A stretch of 64,000 nucleotides of DNA. Origin: Ignelater luminosus. Lineage: Eukaryota; Arthropoda; Insecta; Coleoptera; Elateridae. Position numbers and translations under genes: made by a program. Below the pieces are notes generated by a model that saw only the letters and a list, made by a program, of their open reading frames with translations, did no database searches and was not told the origin of the DNA. The stretch spans positions 1 through 64,000 of the forward strand of contig VTPC01090883.1 of NCBI GenBank assembly GCA_011009095.1, given 5' to 3'. This document shows positions 47,600-59,680 of the stretch, piece by piece. Numbering within the stretch: the stretch's first letter is position 1; the number at the start of each line of letters is the position of its first letter.

Positions 47600-49050
47600 C
47601 AACTGTAATTCAATTTTGATTATTATAATCATTAAAGAATGAAATGAAAGAAAAAATTTAAACTCATTGGAATCCTTTTTTAATAATACACTTACAAAAA
47701 TTGACAACACATACATTATGAACATAAGAATAACTAGGTATTAAGATATTTCTCTAGCTTCTACAATAAACTAGCAAGATTTTACAGCAAATTTTAATAA
47801 TCGTTTTGTGTCCTGATCATTAAAAATCAAATTAAAAACGAAATGCATGATCATTATTTTATACAAGATTTTCCTAGAGAAGAACTTTTAGGCATATCTA
47901 TTGAGATAATTTACCAAAATAAAAAAAAAACTAAAAGCAAAAGATTCAATTACAATTATGAGAAAATTAATAAACTCGTTCAATTGAGAAATTTAATAAT
48001 ATACAATTGCAATCATTGAGAATAAAACAAAACACTTAGAATATGATCACCCAAAGCAAATCGCTCACAGAATAAGTGTACTTATTATACAACCGTTTTA
48101 TTTTCACTGACTTCAAGTATACATTAAAGGCAATAAACAGACAAAATAACTACAAAAGGTTGCGGTTATTAATATTAGTATTAAAAGAAAAGTCAATTCT
48201 CAATTTGATTCCTTAATTTATCTTAAAACAGATTTGTTTAATTCTAATATATATATTTTAAGATTAAAAATATGTAGTTATTAACAAAAGGGGGGCTTCA
48301 GTAAAAAGGAATACTACAAGATGGCTTATTTATATTTAAGTGACTGATTTTTTTAATCATAATAAAAAAATATATTGCACAGTATTCTACCATCCACCCA
48401 AATACGTAAATATGGCATGAAAGGAAAAGCATCGACTACTTCATTATAATAGAATAGCTACCTGCAAAGTTAGGTGTTGTAAGAAAGCTAAAGAACAAAT
48501 GAAAACATGCCTTGAAATAATTTTTAAATTATAGAAAAAGTCATGATTTACATTTAAATATTAGCAAACTCAAATTGACTTATTAACAAATGTCCTTATT
48601 TCTTAACCTACCTAACCTTAAATCTAACCTCACTGTTAATATGTATCAATTTGACATTGACATAATATTTCAGGTTAGTAACATTTGTTTCACAACACAA
48701 AATCATAACCCTCTTGTTTTATAATTTAAAAATTAGCTATGTACAGATTTCTGCAACTAATGATCATTAAATAAAAAAAAAGGTTTTCCAATTACATATG
48801 TTCTTAATTAATTAATTACACTTTCAAATAAATCCTAACTGCATTAACATTGATTCAATTTGAATGAATAATAGATCAAACTTCATTTTCTTTTTACATA
48901 GTAATTAACAGCACTTGATCATCACGTGAATCAACCAACATGATTAAACATTTTTCTTAAATAAGCCAACTTGTGAGAAAAATCATAGATCTTTAAAAAC
49001 CATCTTCAATTATATTCTTAAAGAAAAAAATTCAAGCAAAGAAAAAAAGA
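47600..49050. other. Intergenic AT-rich stretch
   Basis: No gene seen. AGGTTA and TTTGACATTGACA motifs occur together near 48615-48680. Confidence 0.5.
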
Positions 49051-49053
49051 AAA

Positions 49054-49841
49054 TTATTCGCTCTCATTATTAAGTTCCTTTAATTTTTCCCAGTTTAATT
49101 CCACAGTCATATTTTGACCTTGATGCTGTAAAACCTTCACAGTCACAGGGTAATATAAATCTTTATCCATCGCAGACCACCCCGTATACTACAACAATAA
49201 AATATCGATAAATCTTCTAATTTAAAATTGTTTCCTAAACACTTACAATAGAAGTATTCCGATGCTTTACTGCACCATCTTCTTCAAAAGGCTCATATTT
49301 TTGAAGTAAAGCCTTTCCGTCTATTCTCCATAGGCATGGCTGTTTGTTAGAGTCTCCAAGTTGAGCGTCTTTCTTTAGAATGAGAAAACCACCATTCTAA
49401 AAATTTAACATTAGAACTATATATCAATCGAATAAATTTAAAAACTACCACAAAATCAGAAGCATTAATTTTACTTCCAGGCGCTGGTACTTTCCTGACA
49501 TTGTTTTTGTTGCTTGTAGGTGTAGGAGAAGAACTGTCATTGGAATCCGTGGAATCATCAACTTTCTGTCTTTTGATTCCGTTCTTTGATTTTGGTTTTA
49601 CATCCTCATCCTCGTCGCTGCTTAACTCGACGTGTGATACTTTTGGTTTTTTACTTAATCGTTGAGATGATCGTCTGTTACTCCTTTTTTTCTGCAATGG
49701 AAAAATATACATGTAAATATCTAAAATATTACCAACACAAATACATACTTCTTCCTTTTCCTCTGCCCATTCCTCTCCTGAACTTTCATAAACTTCAGGA
49801 TCGTCTTCATTCTCCGAATAATTTTCTTCGTATTTTTCCAT
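49054..49841 (-). CDS. Unrecognised nuclear-type protein with acidic N-terminus and conserved-looking C-domain, 206 aa, four exons
   Basis: Exons 49749-49841, 49449-49691, 49247-49396 and 49054-49188 all join in phase 0 to 206 aa. The N-terminus is very acidic (MEKYEENYSENEDDPEVYES). Next come basic patches that look like nuclear localisation signals (KKRSNRRSSQRLSKKPK and NGIKRQK) within Ser/Asp-rich sequence suited to casein kinase 2. The last 110 residues look folded: NASDFV, FLILKKDAQLGD, PCLWRIDGKALLQKYEPFEE, NTSIYTGWSAMDKDLYYPVT, then MTVELNWEKLKELN. The Trp-Arg-Ile-Asp-Gly and Tyr-x-Gly-Trp motifs suggest a structured beta-rich domain. I do not recognise the family. Probably chromatin- or nucleic-acid-associated, by composition only. 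Confidence 0.8.
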
Positions 49842-49849
49842 TTTTTTTT

Positions 49850-52160
49850 AAACTAAAAATGATTAATTCATAAAATAAAATCACTTTAACAATAGAAATA
49901 AATAATTGATACATCACACAAGCATGATTAATATAAAAGAAACATTATTTCTAGCTTTAAAAATATAAAACCAAGAATTTCAAGAAATTTGTTTCAGTAT
50001 CTTTGAGGTTATATTATCAAATCGTCGGCAAGTACTGAGAATGCACATAAATCTCAAAAACCGACACTAGGAAAACGATTTATTAAGAATATCTGACCTT
50101 TGCGATAACAAAATGCCTATCCAAAATCACTTGATCACAACCAAAGACAACAAACTTTTACAAAACAACGCGATCAGCCATTCGAGAAATTCGAGCTATG
50201 CGTCGACGCGACACTTGCAAAGAAAACCACAGAACCAATTTTCACTAAATATTTATCTAGTTTACAGCTATTTCTAGCAATTTTCTCCATTATTTTATTA
50301 CGCCAAAACTTACCGACAACCCCTTTTAGCTGTCTAGTATAATTAAAATAATCCCACCGACCACTACGGCTTCAAGAATTTGCCGTCAACAAACAACCGT
50401 AAACACAGCGATTCTCCAATGCCGCCAATAATTTTCAATAATGGCTTGTTTTGACTATTAGAAGTTTCTTTACTTAAATTATAGGAATATGTTGTACCTG
50501 TTCCTAATATTTAGATACAGATGTTGATTTTGACAAGTTTAGGCTTCTTAAATATTTTTAAATTTAGTTTACCGCGCGTATTAAATTAATAAAACACGAC
50601 GATAGCCATTTGAGCTAAACACAAACTACAGAAATATGGTTCGACTTTCCGGCATTAACAATTTAACTAACTAGCGAGATGGCGCTTTAGTAATTAAATA
50701 TTACAAGATAGCCAATAGAATCTTAAATTAACAACATATTAATACAATACCAACATCGTTCAATAATAAATAACTAAAAGAAAGATTTTTGATTTCGATA
50801 ATTATTTAAAAATGAACGCATTAGTTCATAAATATTAGTTTATTATTTTTAATAAGCTCTAAAGATTTCCATTATAGGTATACACAAATGTAATCAACCA
50901 AGAATTCCTTATTGAAGGTTTTTATAAGAAAACTTTTAATAATAAATTAGTATTTTATTGATAATTAAATCCTGCTTTTCAAATATGCGATTTGTTTTAC
51001 GGAAATCTTCGTCGCGAATAATCTATTAAATTAAAATTAAGTTTAAAAAGATATGTTCAAAAGGATTGATATGTACATTCTGTACGTCTGTCTGTCTGTC
51101 ATCTGTTGGTCTGTTACCATGTTCCCGTAACTTTATACAAGACATGTTTATATTATACCTTATATCTCATTTCCATCATTCCAATCCATTTCAAATGTTT
51201 AGGATTTTAGTTGCATGCACTGTTTTATACCCCAAACTTGGTGTCATTATTTCTAGTTACACATTTCTCACTAGAAAATCTTCTGTCAAACGAATGTCAT
51301 ATGTCAAAATAGGGTTAGAATGCAGTAAATTCGTTTTTATGTGCAAATCAGTTTGATTACAATTAATATTGAAGTAATAAACACAAAAAAGAAATTTCTA
51401 TTCCAAATAATAAACAAACAACAAACAGTAACTCTACGAACTCCAAACATTTACCTTTTCTGAATGACAATCTAAAATCTAACCTCTGATTTTAAATAAA
51501 AACAAATAACAATACTGTCAACATTTCTCAATGAAAAATTCTAGTGTTTAGAAGGTTTTGTTACCAATACAACAAAAATTTAACAGGAATTATAGAAGTA
51601 AGACAAACTATACCTAACAAAATTTCTGTGACGTCACAATGCTATAGACAAGGATCGTCACATTTAAAAGGTCTTTTCCTTAAAAATTGTTCAATTTATG
51701 TTACCCTTTCACTAATTATTATATTATTAATTATTAATCCCTTTTTTTTATTTTCCCTCTTTTTCTTTTTATTTAATTCTTTTTTTGGTCAACATTTGAT
51801 TTGCACTTAAATTCCTTCATAATTTTGTATTTAAAACAGCAACTTTTCCTTTAATTTTGTTATTATTAACTCTCGTTTACTCATTCACTTCTCTCCCTTC
51901 CTTGCAGATACAATGTTCAACACGTCTCATATTTCTTTCCCTGATGTCTTCATAAACAATAAAGAAAAACTTTGCTCTTTTTTTACATTGTCCTTTTTTT
52001 CTTTTGTATATACGCTAATTAACAACAGTATACTGACTATCATCTGCATATTCTTTTCATATCAATATAATTCTTCCTTTTTCTGAAGTGTTTCAGTCTT
52101 TCTGATATCTTTATATAACATATCAGGAACGTGTCTGGAATTTTTGTGCTGTATGACGTG
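49850..52160. other. Intergenic region
   Basis: Upstream region of the 206-aa gene; the GC-richer patch at 50180-50225 may be its promoter. The rest is AT-rich with T-runs near 51740-51790. No gene recognised. Confidence 0.45.
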
Positions 52161-52173
52161 TCATGAGCATGGA

Positions 52174-52841
52174 ACAGTAAAATCAAATAAATCTTATGCT
52201 GGAATTTGTAAATAAGTTTTTCCCTTATAGGTATAACGGTAACAATAACAATAATATATCTTACTTATCTGTATCTGTATTGAGATACTAATTGCACTCA
52301 GTATCTGTAGTATCTGTAACTAGCAGTGTTGTAATGTATCTAGTTACATGTATCTAGACACTTTTGGTGTATCTGAGAGAGCAACTATAGTTACTTTTCC
52401 CAATTTAGTATCGGTATCTCTAACTAGTTACATTTTTTGTGTATCTGGTAGAAGTACATATCTAGATACACATACATCAATTACAATTTTATTTTGTGAT
52501 TTCATGGCATAGAAATCTAAAATGAGCAGCATTCTCTCAAATGTAGACAGCAGAGAGCAGAACTGTGAATGTGATATGTCATAATTCATAAGGATACAAA
52601 AATATAAAATCAAATAAATCTTATGTTGGAATTTGTAAATAGGTTTTTCCCTTATAGGTACAACGTTAACAATAACTATAAAGTATCTTAGTGGGTATCT
52701 AGATATATCTTTTCAGTAATTGTATCTGTATCTAGTCACTCAACAAAGAAAGTATTATCTGTATCTGTACCTAAATACAAATTCCACTCAGTATCTGTAC
52801 TGTAACTAGATATTTAAAAAAATGTATCTGTTACAACACTG
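52174..52841. mobile_element. hAT-type MITE with GTATCT sub-repeats, plus a partial tandem copy
   Basis: CAGTGTTGTAA at 52324 and its inverse TTACAACACTG ending at 52841 bound a 518-bp element full of GTATCTGTATCT and CTAGATAC units. A 5'-side partial copy (52174-52323) repeats AAATCAAATAAATCTTATG, GGAATTTGTAAATA and TTTTTCCCTTATAGGTA, seen again at 52608-52665. An 8-bp target duplication was not evident. Confidence 0.65.
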
Positions 52842-53259
52842 CCCGGAGGGTTGACTCCGGACATTAAATATATTTTTAAAAATTGATTTAAAGGTTAAAA
52901 CAGACTGTGAATAACAATAGCTTAAAATTGATTTTATAATCATAGTATTTTTAATGTTTTTACGATTTTCTTAATTTATTTAATTGTTTTCCTGTGATAT
53001 TCTTTTAAAGGCAAGATAAGACAATAATTAAATACAAACCATTACTTTCTTCCAGTTAACAAACTTCAAAATAAATACATAAAGACATTAATTAGAAAGA
53101 AATAACAATATATTGTTACATTGCCACATGGTAAATTTGTTTATTTTCTTTCAAACCCTCAAATTCTGGGCGGTACTTAAACATCCGAAAACTTCAACTT
53201 GTCATCAGGATTATATGAATGTGAAAAGGTATCCCGCTTGTATGTATTCTGGAAACAAA

Positions 53260-56200
53260 CAACAATGTTAAGTTTCTAAATGCTTTCTCTAATAGATGTC
53301 AGGCCACAGACAATAAAATTTAAATAAAAATCGGTATGCACCGCCATCTGTTAAGAGAAGTTACATTCTAGCAATTATTTGTTACGAAATCTGCATAGCA
53401 AATAATAAGACTAATGTTTTCTCTAATAGATGTCAGGCCATAGAGAGTGCAAAGAATAGAAACAGTAGCTCACCGCCACCATCGTTATTTTTCTGCCACC
53501 TTCTTTCACTTATGTGATCCTAATGAGAGATTTAAGATTTTGGTTCTTGAAATTGCAGCTCCGGGACCAATTAATAGGACAAATTGACCTTTTATGACCA
53601 TTTTGTGACCTCAGATGGCATAATTGTTTTTGATAAATTCGCAATATGAGGTGCTAACATCCCGGAGCTTGAAATTGCACTCCAGGTTATTTCATTTTTA
53701 ATAGTTTTAAGAACTTGAAATTTACATACATCCGACTGTAATTTACATTAAAATATTCACTAATCATAGGTTCATGGCAAGTTGGTAACAAATTTTGTCT
53801 TTTTGTTTCTTATTAAGATAAGATAAAGCAATATAACTTTGTTTAAATTTTTATCAAGACTTTTTCTAAAGACGAGGGAAATATCACTTTATAATATTTG
53901 TCTATTATTCAATTTATTGCAAGAGCATAAATCCAAGTGGGAAATACTAATTTTGGAAGGGCATTTTTAAATTTATTTTGTTTATAAGATTTTATTTATT
54001 TACATAACTTATTATTTAAAAGGTGTACCATTTTCTAACATTATCTTCAAGCAACCGCTTCTGTATTTTGTGAAAATATATTTTTCAAAATTACATTTTT
54101 ATGCTGTACAGACAGGATTATTTTAAAATATGTCGGAAGATCGTACCATGTTATAGAACAAACTACAAAAAATAACAATATTATAAAAGCTAAACGCTCG
54201 GTTCACTATTTCTGGTATACATCACAAACTTGGCTGAAGAGACTTACCTATAATAACTAATGTTCACTGCTGCTCCCGAGTAGGAAAATGATAAAATATA
54301 AAATAATATAAAGCAACTAATAATTATAGGAATTTTACATTTAATTTACATCCATCGTTTTGCTCTCGCATTTGGGTGAGACTAGCACTGGCCAATAGAG
54401 GAATCGTAGTTTAGTGGCTTGTCATTGAATTTTAAATGTCTAATAGAAAGGGAGCAAGGGGTAGTTAAAGTTGGAAAGAGTAAGTGAAGCATAATGTTCT
54501 TCAACTATCCTATGCACACAGAGCAATTGGACCTTATGTTGAGTTACCAAAGAGTGTTCCTCTCTAGGCAGGTTTAGATTTGAGCCCACAGGCGTCCATA
54601 TGAGGAATCGGGGTGGGGATTTTGTAAAGATATCAAAACGGCATTTAGTACCAGAGAGAAAGGCTAAACGAGAATGGACAGAAGCAATTAACAGCTGGTT
54701 CTTGTACTCAGATATGTATCTTAAGTACTTACATAAATCAATAAATAAATTGGTTATATTTTCATATTTATTACTTAGTAATTGATAAAAAAATTTATTT
54801 CGTTACATATTTTCTTATTTATGTACAATTATTGTTTTTTATTAACAATTACATTAATATCATTTCTCTTGTTTTTCAAAATTTAAATAAAATAAAAGAC
54901 AAAATTACATGCAATATTACATAAAAAAAAACTTACTGACTAAATTACATTGCACAGGTTGAAAATATTTTATGTTTCTAAACTAATTACTAAATAATCA
55001 AGGAATGTCTGATTTATGCTGAATTTTAATTTGTAGTTTTTATATCCGTTGACATAATAATTAGCTTCAGCATCATGTTACAATTCTGGGAATGCTGCCT
55101 GCTGCTGTTTGAGTTGCATGTTGAACATCGGGCTTTAAAAGGATCTATTTCTGAAAAATCTTCAAACAGTGTTAAAACCTTATCAGAATCATCATTGCAG
55201 TTTTCACTACCTGAATTCAACAATTTAAGTGGAAATAACTTTTTAAAAGATCTCCTAAATTGTATTGGAGTAGGATTGATGCAACAAGCACTTTACTGTC
55301 TTGTACCAAAATAATTTTCTAATGCACCTTGGTTGATACGTCTGGTTAATAAGAATTAGAACCCAGAACGTGATAGTTCTGTCTAAACACCCATTAAACT
55401 TTTAATGCTAATTTGTCAAACTTTGATAAATCTCACTTTTTGTATAACGTTTTTACCATTTCTATCAGAGATTTTGACATTTTCTAAATAATCTAAAACA
55501 GCATTTAAAAATTCAACTTGATAATCAGTACCTTGGAATGGTTTGTTAAACATTTTAGTTGTGGCTCGAGTTCCAGAATTAAAAATATCAAATACATAAA
55601 TTATCAAACATACTTGCAACTTTTTTGGTTTCTCATGCTTGTAATGCTCCTTAATACCCCAACTGCTGTTGCAACAGAAGCACTTACAGTTTGCATTGCC
55701 AAACAAACAATATTGAAGAACAATAATCAAAATGTGGACCCATTAATGACTGGTCCTGCTGCTTCTTGCTGTGTTATACTAGCATTTGGAGCAAGACATT
55801 TTTTTATTTTTTCCTTTAATTAAATTGTCCTCAAAATGTGACGAGGAGCGATATTATAATAACTACTTTGGATTAACACATCTAGATTATCTTTATAAAC
55901 ATGAAAGATCCCGCAAAACGTGCCCATTCCTGACATCTAAAATATTTATTAGCATTTATCATAGTTAATAGGAAGTAACAAAACTTTTGTTCCTTATCTT
56001 TGTTTATTGTTGGGAAGTTTAAAAAAAATGTTTCTTTATTTTAGGTTAAATTAACTAAATATTTGTATTTTTTTAATGGTAAACAAAAATTGACCAGCAG
56101 TAAATTCACGTTCTAACCTCGCTCGGCGTGACATCTATTATAGAAACGAGGAAACGTTTTTCGGGTGGCGGGTTTGTTAACGAGCTAGTTTTGCATTGCC

Positions 56201-56500
56201 ATCTATTAAAAAAAACTTAATTCTACTAATTGTTTGTTCCTGAAATCTGCATAACAATTTGCTGTTTTTTACAGGAAATAGTAAGACTGATGCTTTTTCT
56301 AATAGATGTCAGACGATAGCGAATGCAATTATTTTCTGCTACCTTCTTTCATTTATGTGATCCTAATAAGGGATTTCAGATTTTGGCTTAGTTTAAGAAA
56401 TTATAAAATTCGGTTTACTTATTTTTTTGCTGAAAAGACTTACCTATGATAATTAACATTTGCTGCTGCTCCCCAGTATGAAAAAGATAGAATAATGAAT
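53260..56500. repeat. Nested repeat zone with direct repeats at both ends
   Basis: TTTCTCTAATAGATGTCAGG occurs at about 53283 and 53418 and, as TTTTTCTAATAGATGTCAGA, at 56293. It is followed in the last two by ACCTTCTTTCACTTATGTGA-type sequence and GATTTTGG. A second pair, AAGAGACTTACCTATAATAA (54237) and AAAGACTTACCTATGATAAT (56434), is followed by CTGCTGCTCCCxAGTA. The repeats bracket P-element-like debris. Confidence 0.65.
55030..55800 (-). mobile_element. P-element/THAP9-like transposase debris
   Basis: On the minus strand a broken frame near 55660-55700 reads MQTVSASVATAVGVLRS, followed by YVFDIFNSGTRATTKMFNKP, then GTDYQVEFLNAVLDYLENVK and NGKNVIQKVRF. This order (Q.FS..vA.a....; LFD.lNS......K.F..p.; FL......L...K; G) is that of the middle of P-element/THAP9 transposases. 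A further piece lower down contains FEDFSEIDPFKARC. Stops and frame changes are common; inactive. Confidence 0.5.
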
Positions 56501-56529
56501 AAAAGTTTTCGACTGTGTGCGCTGGAAAA

Positions 56530-56640
56530 AGCTGATGAGGATATTAAAAGAAAAAAATCAAGTGGGATGAGATCAGGAGATCTAGCCGGCCATTTAATTG
56601 GACCACATCTTCCTATCCATTTATTAGGAAAGACTTCCAT
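56530..56640 (-). mobile_element. Mariner-superfamily transposase C-terminal scrap
   Basis: The frame reads FPNKWIGRCGPIKWPARSPD then LIPLDFFL, the well-known WPxRSPDLxPxDFFLW segment that carries the last catalytic acidic residue of this superfamily. What follows is out of frame. Confidence 0.75.
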
Positions 56641-57092
56641 CTAGGTATTCTCTAACATAAAGTGAATAATGTGGTGGTCATCATCTTGTTAATGTCAGAC
56701 ATTAAAATTTCAAGTTTGATTATTTTGCCAGAAATCTCTTTAGCAATTCTCAATTCAGGGAATCGACTCCTAGTGCCCTGTCTAAGTAATTCTAATTACC
56801 ACATAAACGTCAAGAAACTATTAGAAACAATTGTTACTAAAGGTTTTTTATTTGTGTGTACATACTTAGAAATGACTCTTACAACTAAAAATATCTTTCC
56901 AACAAATTTATACAGAAAAAGAAACAGAACAGACTAAAAGACACATTAATTACAGTAAATGTATGAAGAAAGCCTGCCACCTTAAATATATTTATAAATT
57001 ATGCATTATTGCTTAATTTCTTTTATAAACAAATATATATCTATCATATAAAAAAAAAACACTCTAAATCTACAGCTAATTAGTTGGCAAAT

Positions 57093-59680
57093 TTAAATAA
57101 ATTCTTCGGGTTCTCTAGGAGCATCCAAGTCACGATAGTGAATTACAGGTCGGTAATCACCACCTCCACCTCTACACAAAAAAAGTGTTAGTTCTTTTCT
57201 TGAAGCATATAATGAAATTATTTAATTTTCTAACCTCGTCCTGGGAGGAGCGTAAGGTCGTGGTCTAGAATATCCTTGGTTGTAGAAACGAGATGGAGGT
57301 CCATAACTGCCATACGAGCTTCCATAACTTCTAGAACAAACGTTAAACCTGTGCATTTGTGAATCCAAGTGCACAACACAATAAAAAAATAACCAATATA
57401 TAAATTAAAACTAGAGAATACTAACCCAGGATGGCTGTAACTGGAAGTCTCTTCCTTTTTAGGCTGCGGCGTTTCCAGCATGGGACGTTTTGGATCGCGC
57501 AGATAGTTGTTGAAGAACTCTACTTCCTTCTTGACTTCTTCTATCTTCTCTGCGTGCTTATTGAATATGTGTTTGCGCACAAAATCAGGACCTAAAAAGA
57601 GTTTCATGTATCGACAAAAACAAAAAGTTAGGTTAACCCCTAACCTTTAAATTTCTTTCCGGATAGAGGACACAACCATTTATCTTTAGCCAGCTCCCTA
57701 GTATTGGCTTGCACAAATTTATCAATTTCCATATCAACATCTTTAAGTGCTAGATTTATTAGTTTATTCTCATTTTTATTATCGTCACGATTTGGTTTTT
57801 CAGGTAGAAAGTGAGCCATCTTTGCTTCTATTGGTACACCGATAAACTGAGAAATATCAGTCTGAAACAATACAAAATAATGAAATCGTTTAAGATTACA
57901 ATATATGAACATACTTTTGCAGTAGGTGGAGGCCCCCTAGCATGTAAGATTCCACACCGATTTGGCATTTCATCCTCATTTGGATACTCGCAATGATTAT
58001 AGTAATCAACAGAGTGAACTACACGCAAATACAAAATTATCTTGTCTAAAACAGCTATGAGTGAGTCATCTCTATCGACTGTAGCTGCTGCGTCTTGTGC
58101 ATCAGATGTTGGCTCAAGACCAAGCAGTTCTTCTTCTTCCGCGCTACCTTCTTCAATAAGGTAATCGGTTATGTTATTAAGAACAGGATTATTCGATACA
58201 AAACCAAACGTCTGTTGAGGTTTCTCTTTCTTCTCGTCCTCTTCTGTCCACAGGCCAGATTTATTATCAAGATGCAGTACAACTTTAGCGGATATGCGAA
58301 TGTCAGATCGTACTACTTGTTTATGAGCAGTAATACCATTGACAAGGCGAATACGTCTGCTAAGATCTCGGTTAACGATAGCACCAAGCTCACAATCCCT
58401 CAAACGGATATTGTTGAAATTCCAACATATCTCTTTGATGTTAGCATCTCTTTTGAATGTTACCCAACCTCTTCGCATCCATCGGCGCTCTGGTTGAGGA
58501 TCGGCCAATGCGACCCTTAAAAACCCATCGTATCTACAAACAAAAAAACACAAGTCATTATTACTACTGTCAGATATTACAGATGTACAAGTAACCTTGA
58601 GCACATAGCTTCAACTTCTTGTCTTGTAATAGTTGGCGCTAAATTTCTCAGGAAGATCGAGGTAGTTTTATGTAGAGATCGAGGCTTTTCAGGTTTAACA
58701 TCGTCTTCTATAGTCTCAACTTTCTTTTCTTCTTCCTCCTCCTCTTCTTCCTTCTCCTCTTCTTTTTCTTTCTTATCTTCTTCTTCCTCTTTCGACTTTT
58801 CTTCTTTCTCTTCTTCACTTTCACTACTGCTAGAGGAACTGCTACTACTACCTGAATAAGAACGTTTACGTTTTCTTTCTAGAATACACAAAACGACAAA
58901 TATAGTCAAAGTTCAATAATTTCTCGATTCAATCTACCTTTTTCCTTGGGTTTCTTTGGTTTTGGTTCCTCTTCAGGTTTGCTGTCTTCTTCTTCTTTTA
59001 ATTCCTCCTCCTCCTCGTTGTTATCATTTTTCTTTTGTTCTGGCTCGTCAGTTTCCATTTTCTCTTCAGGCTTCTTCTCTTCTTCGTCTTTTTCTTCTCC
59101 TTCTTCATCGTCTTCCTCGCCTTCCTCTTTACCGGGTTTTTCAGTATCGTCCTCTACGACAACTTCACCGTTTGTTTTTGTTGTTGTTGGCGGCGTCGGC
59201 TCTTCGGGCGGTTTCGGTTCTTCACTGTCGATCTCACCATCTTCTTTGTTCACCGTGGCTGTTTCAGAACCGTTACGTTTTTCTACCGTTTCCTCTGCTA
59301 TTTTCTGTTCTTTCTTTTCTAATTCTAAAACACAAAGTAGAGGTTAAAGACAGAAAAGGAAAGATAAAAAAACCAACAACTTACCAGCATATTCTTGTTC
59401 GAGCGCGACAACATCTTCGTCGCCACCACCTTCTAGTTTAATAACAACCGTGTCCAATAATTTCAATAAATCGTTTGTTCGCGAGCTGTCGACACTCACC
59501 GCATCTATCTTGGCATTGCTTAGAAGATCCATAAACACTTCGACGCGTTTCTAGAACGAACATTGATTATTTGTAAGTATCTTAACCTGTGTGTGTTTAT
59601 TATCGAGATTTACCTTTAACGCGTTCATTTGTTCATCTTTTCTTTTAACTGAATCTTCCGGGTGATACTTCAAGCGGAAC
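57093..59680 (-). CDS. Ars2: Ars2/SRRT (serrate RNA effector), 3' part, nine exons; 5' end outside the window
   Basis: Nuclear partner of the cap-binding complex that links capped RNAs to miRNA processing, 3'-end formation and decay. Exons 59614-59680, 59385-59550, 58938-59324, 58596-58878, 57915-58533, 57645-57861, 57426-57591, 57235-57330 and 57093-57171 keep frame to a TAA at 57093-57095. Seen in order: FRLKYHPED; a long Glu/Lys-rich insert; an RRM-like part ([40 protein letters not shown]); [18 protein letters not shown] and [20 protein letters not shown]; a zinc-finger region ([22 protein letters not shown]); and an RG/Y-rich tail ending [16 protein letters not shown]. The exon at 59680 begins mid-codon after an acceptor, so N-terminal exons lie beyond 64000. 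Confidence 0.95.

Noticed and set aside
58946..59441. Two long plus-strand frames rich in Ser or Leu
   Set aside because: Antisense shadows of the Glu/Lys/Ser-rich Ars2 exons.
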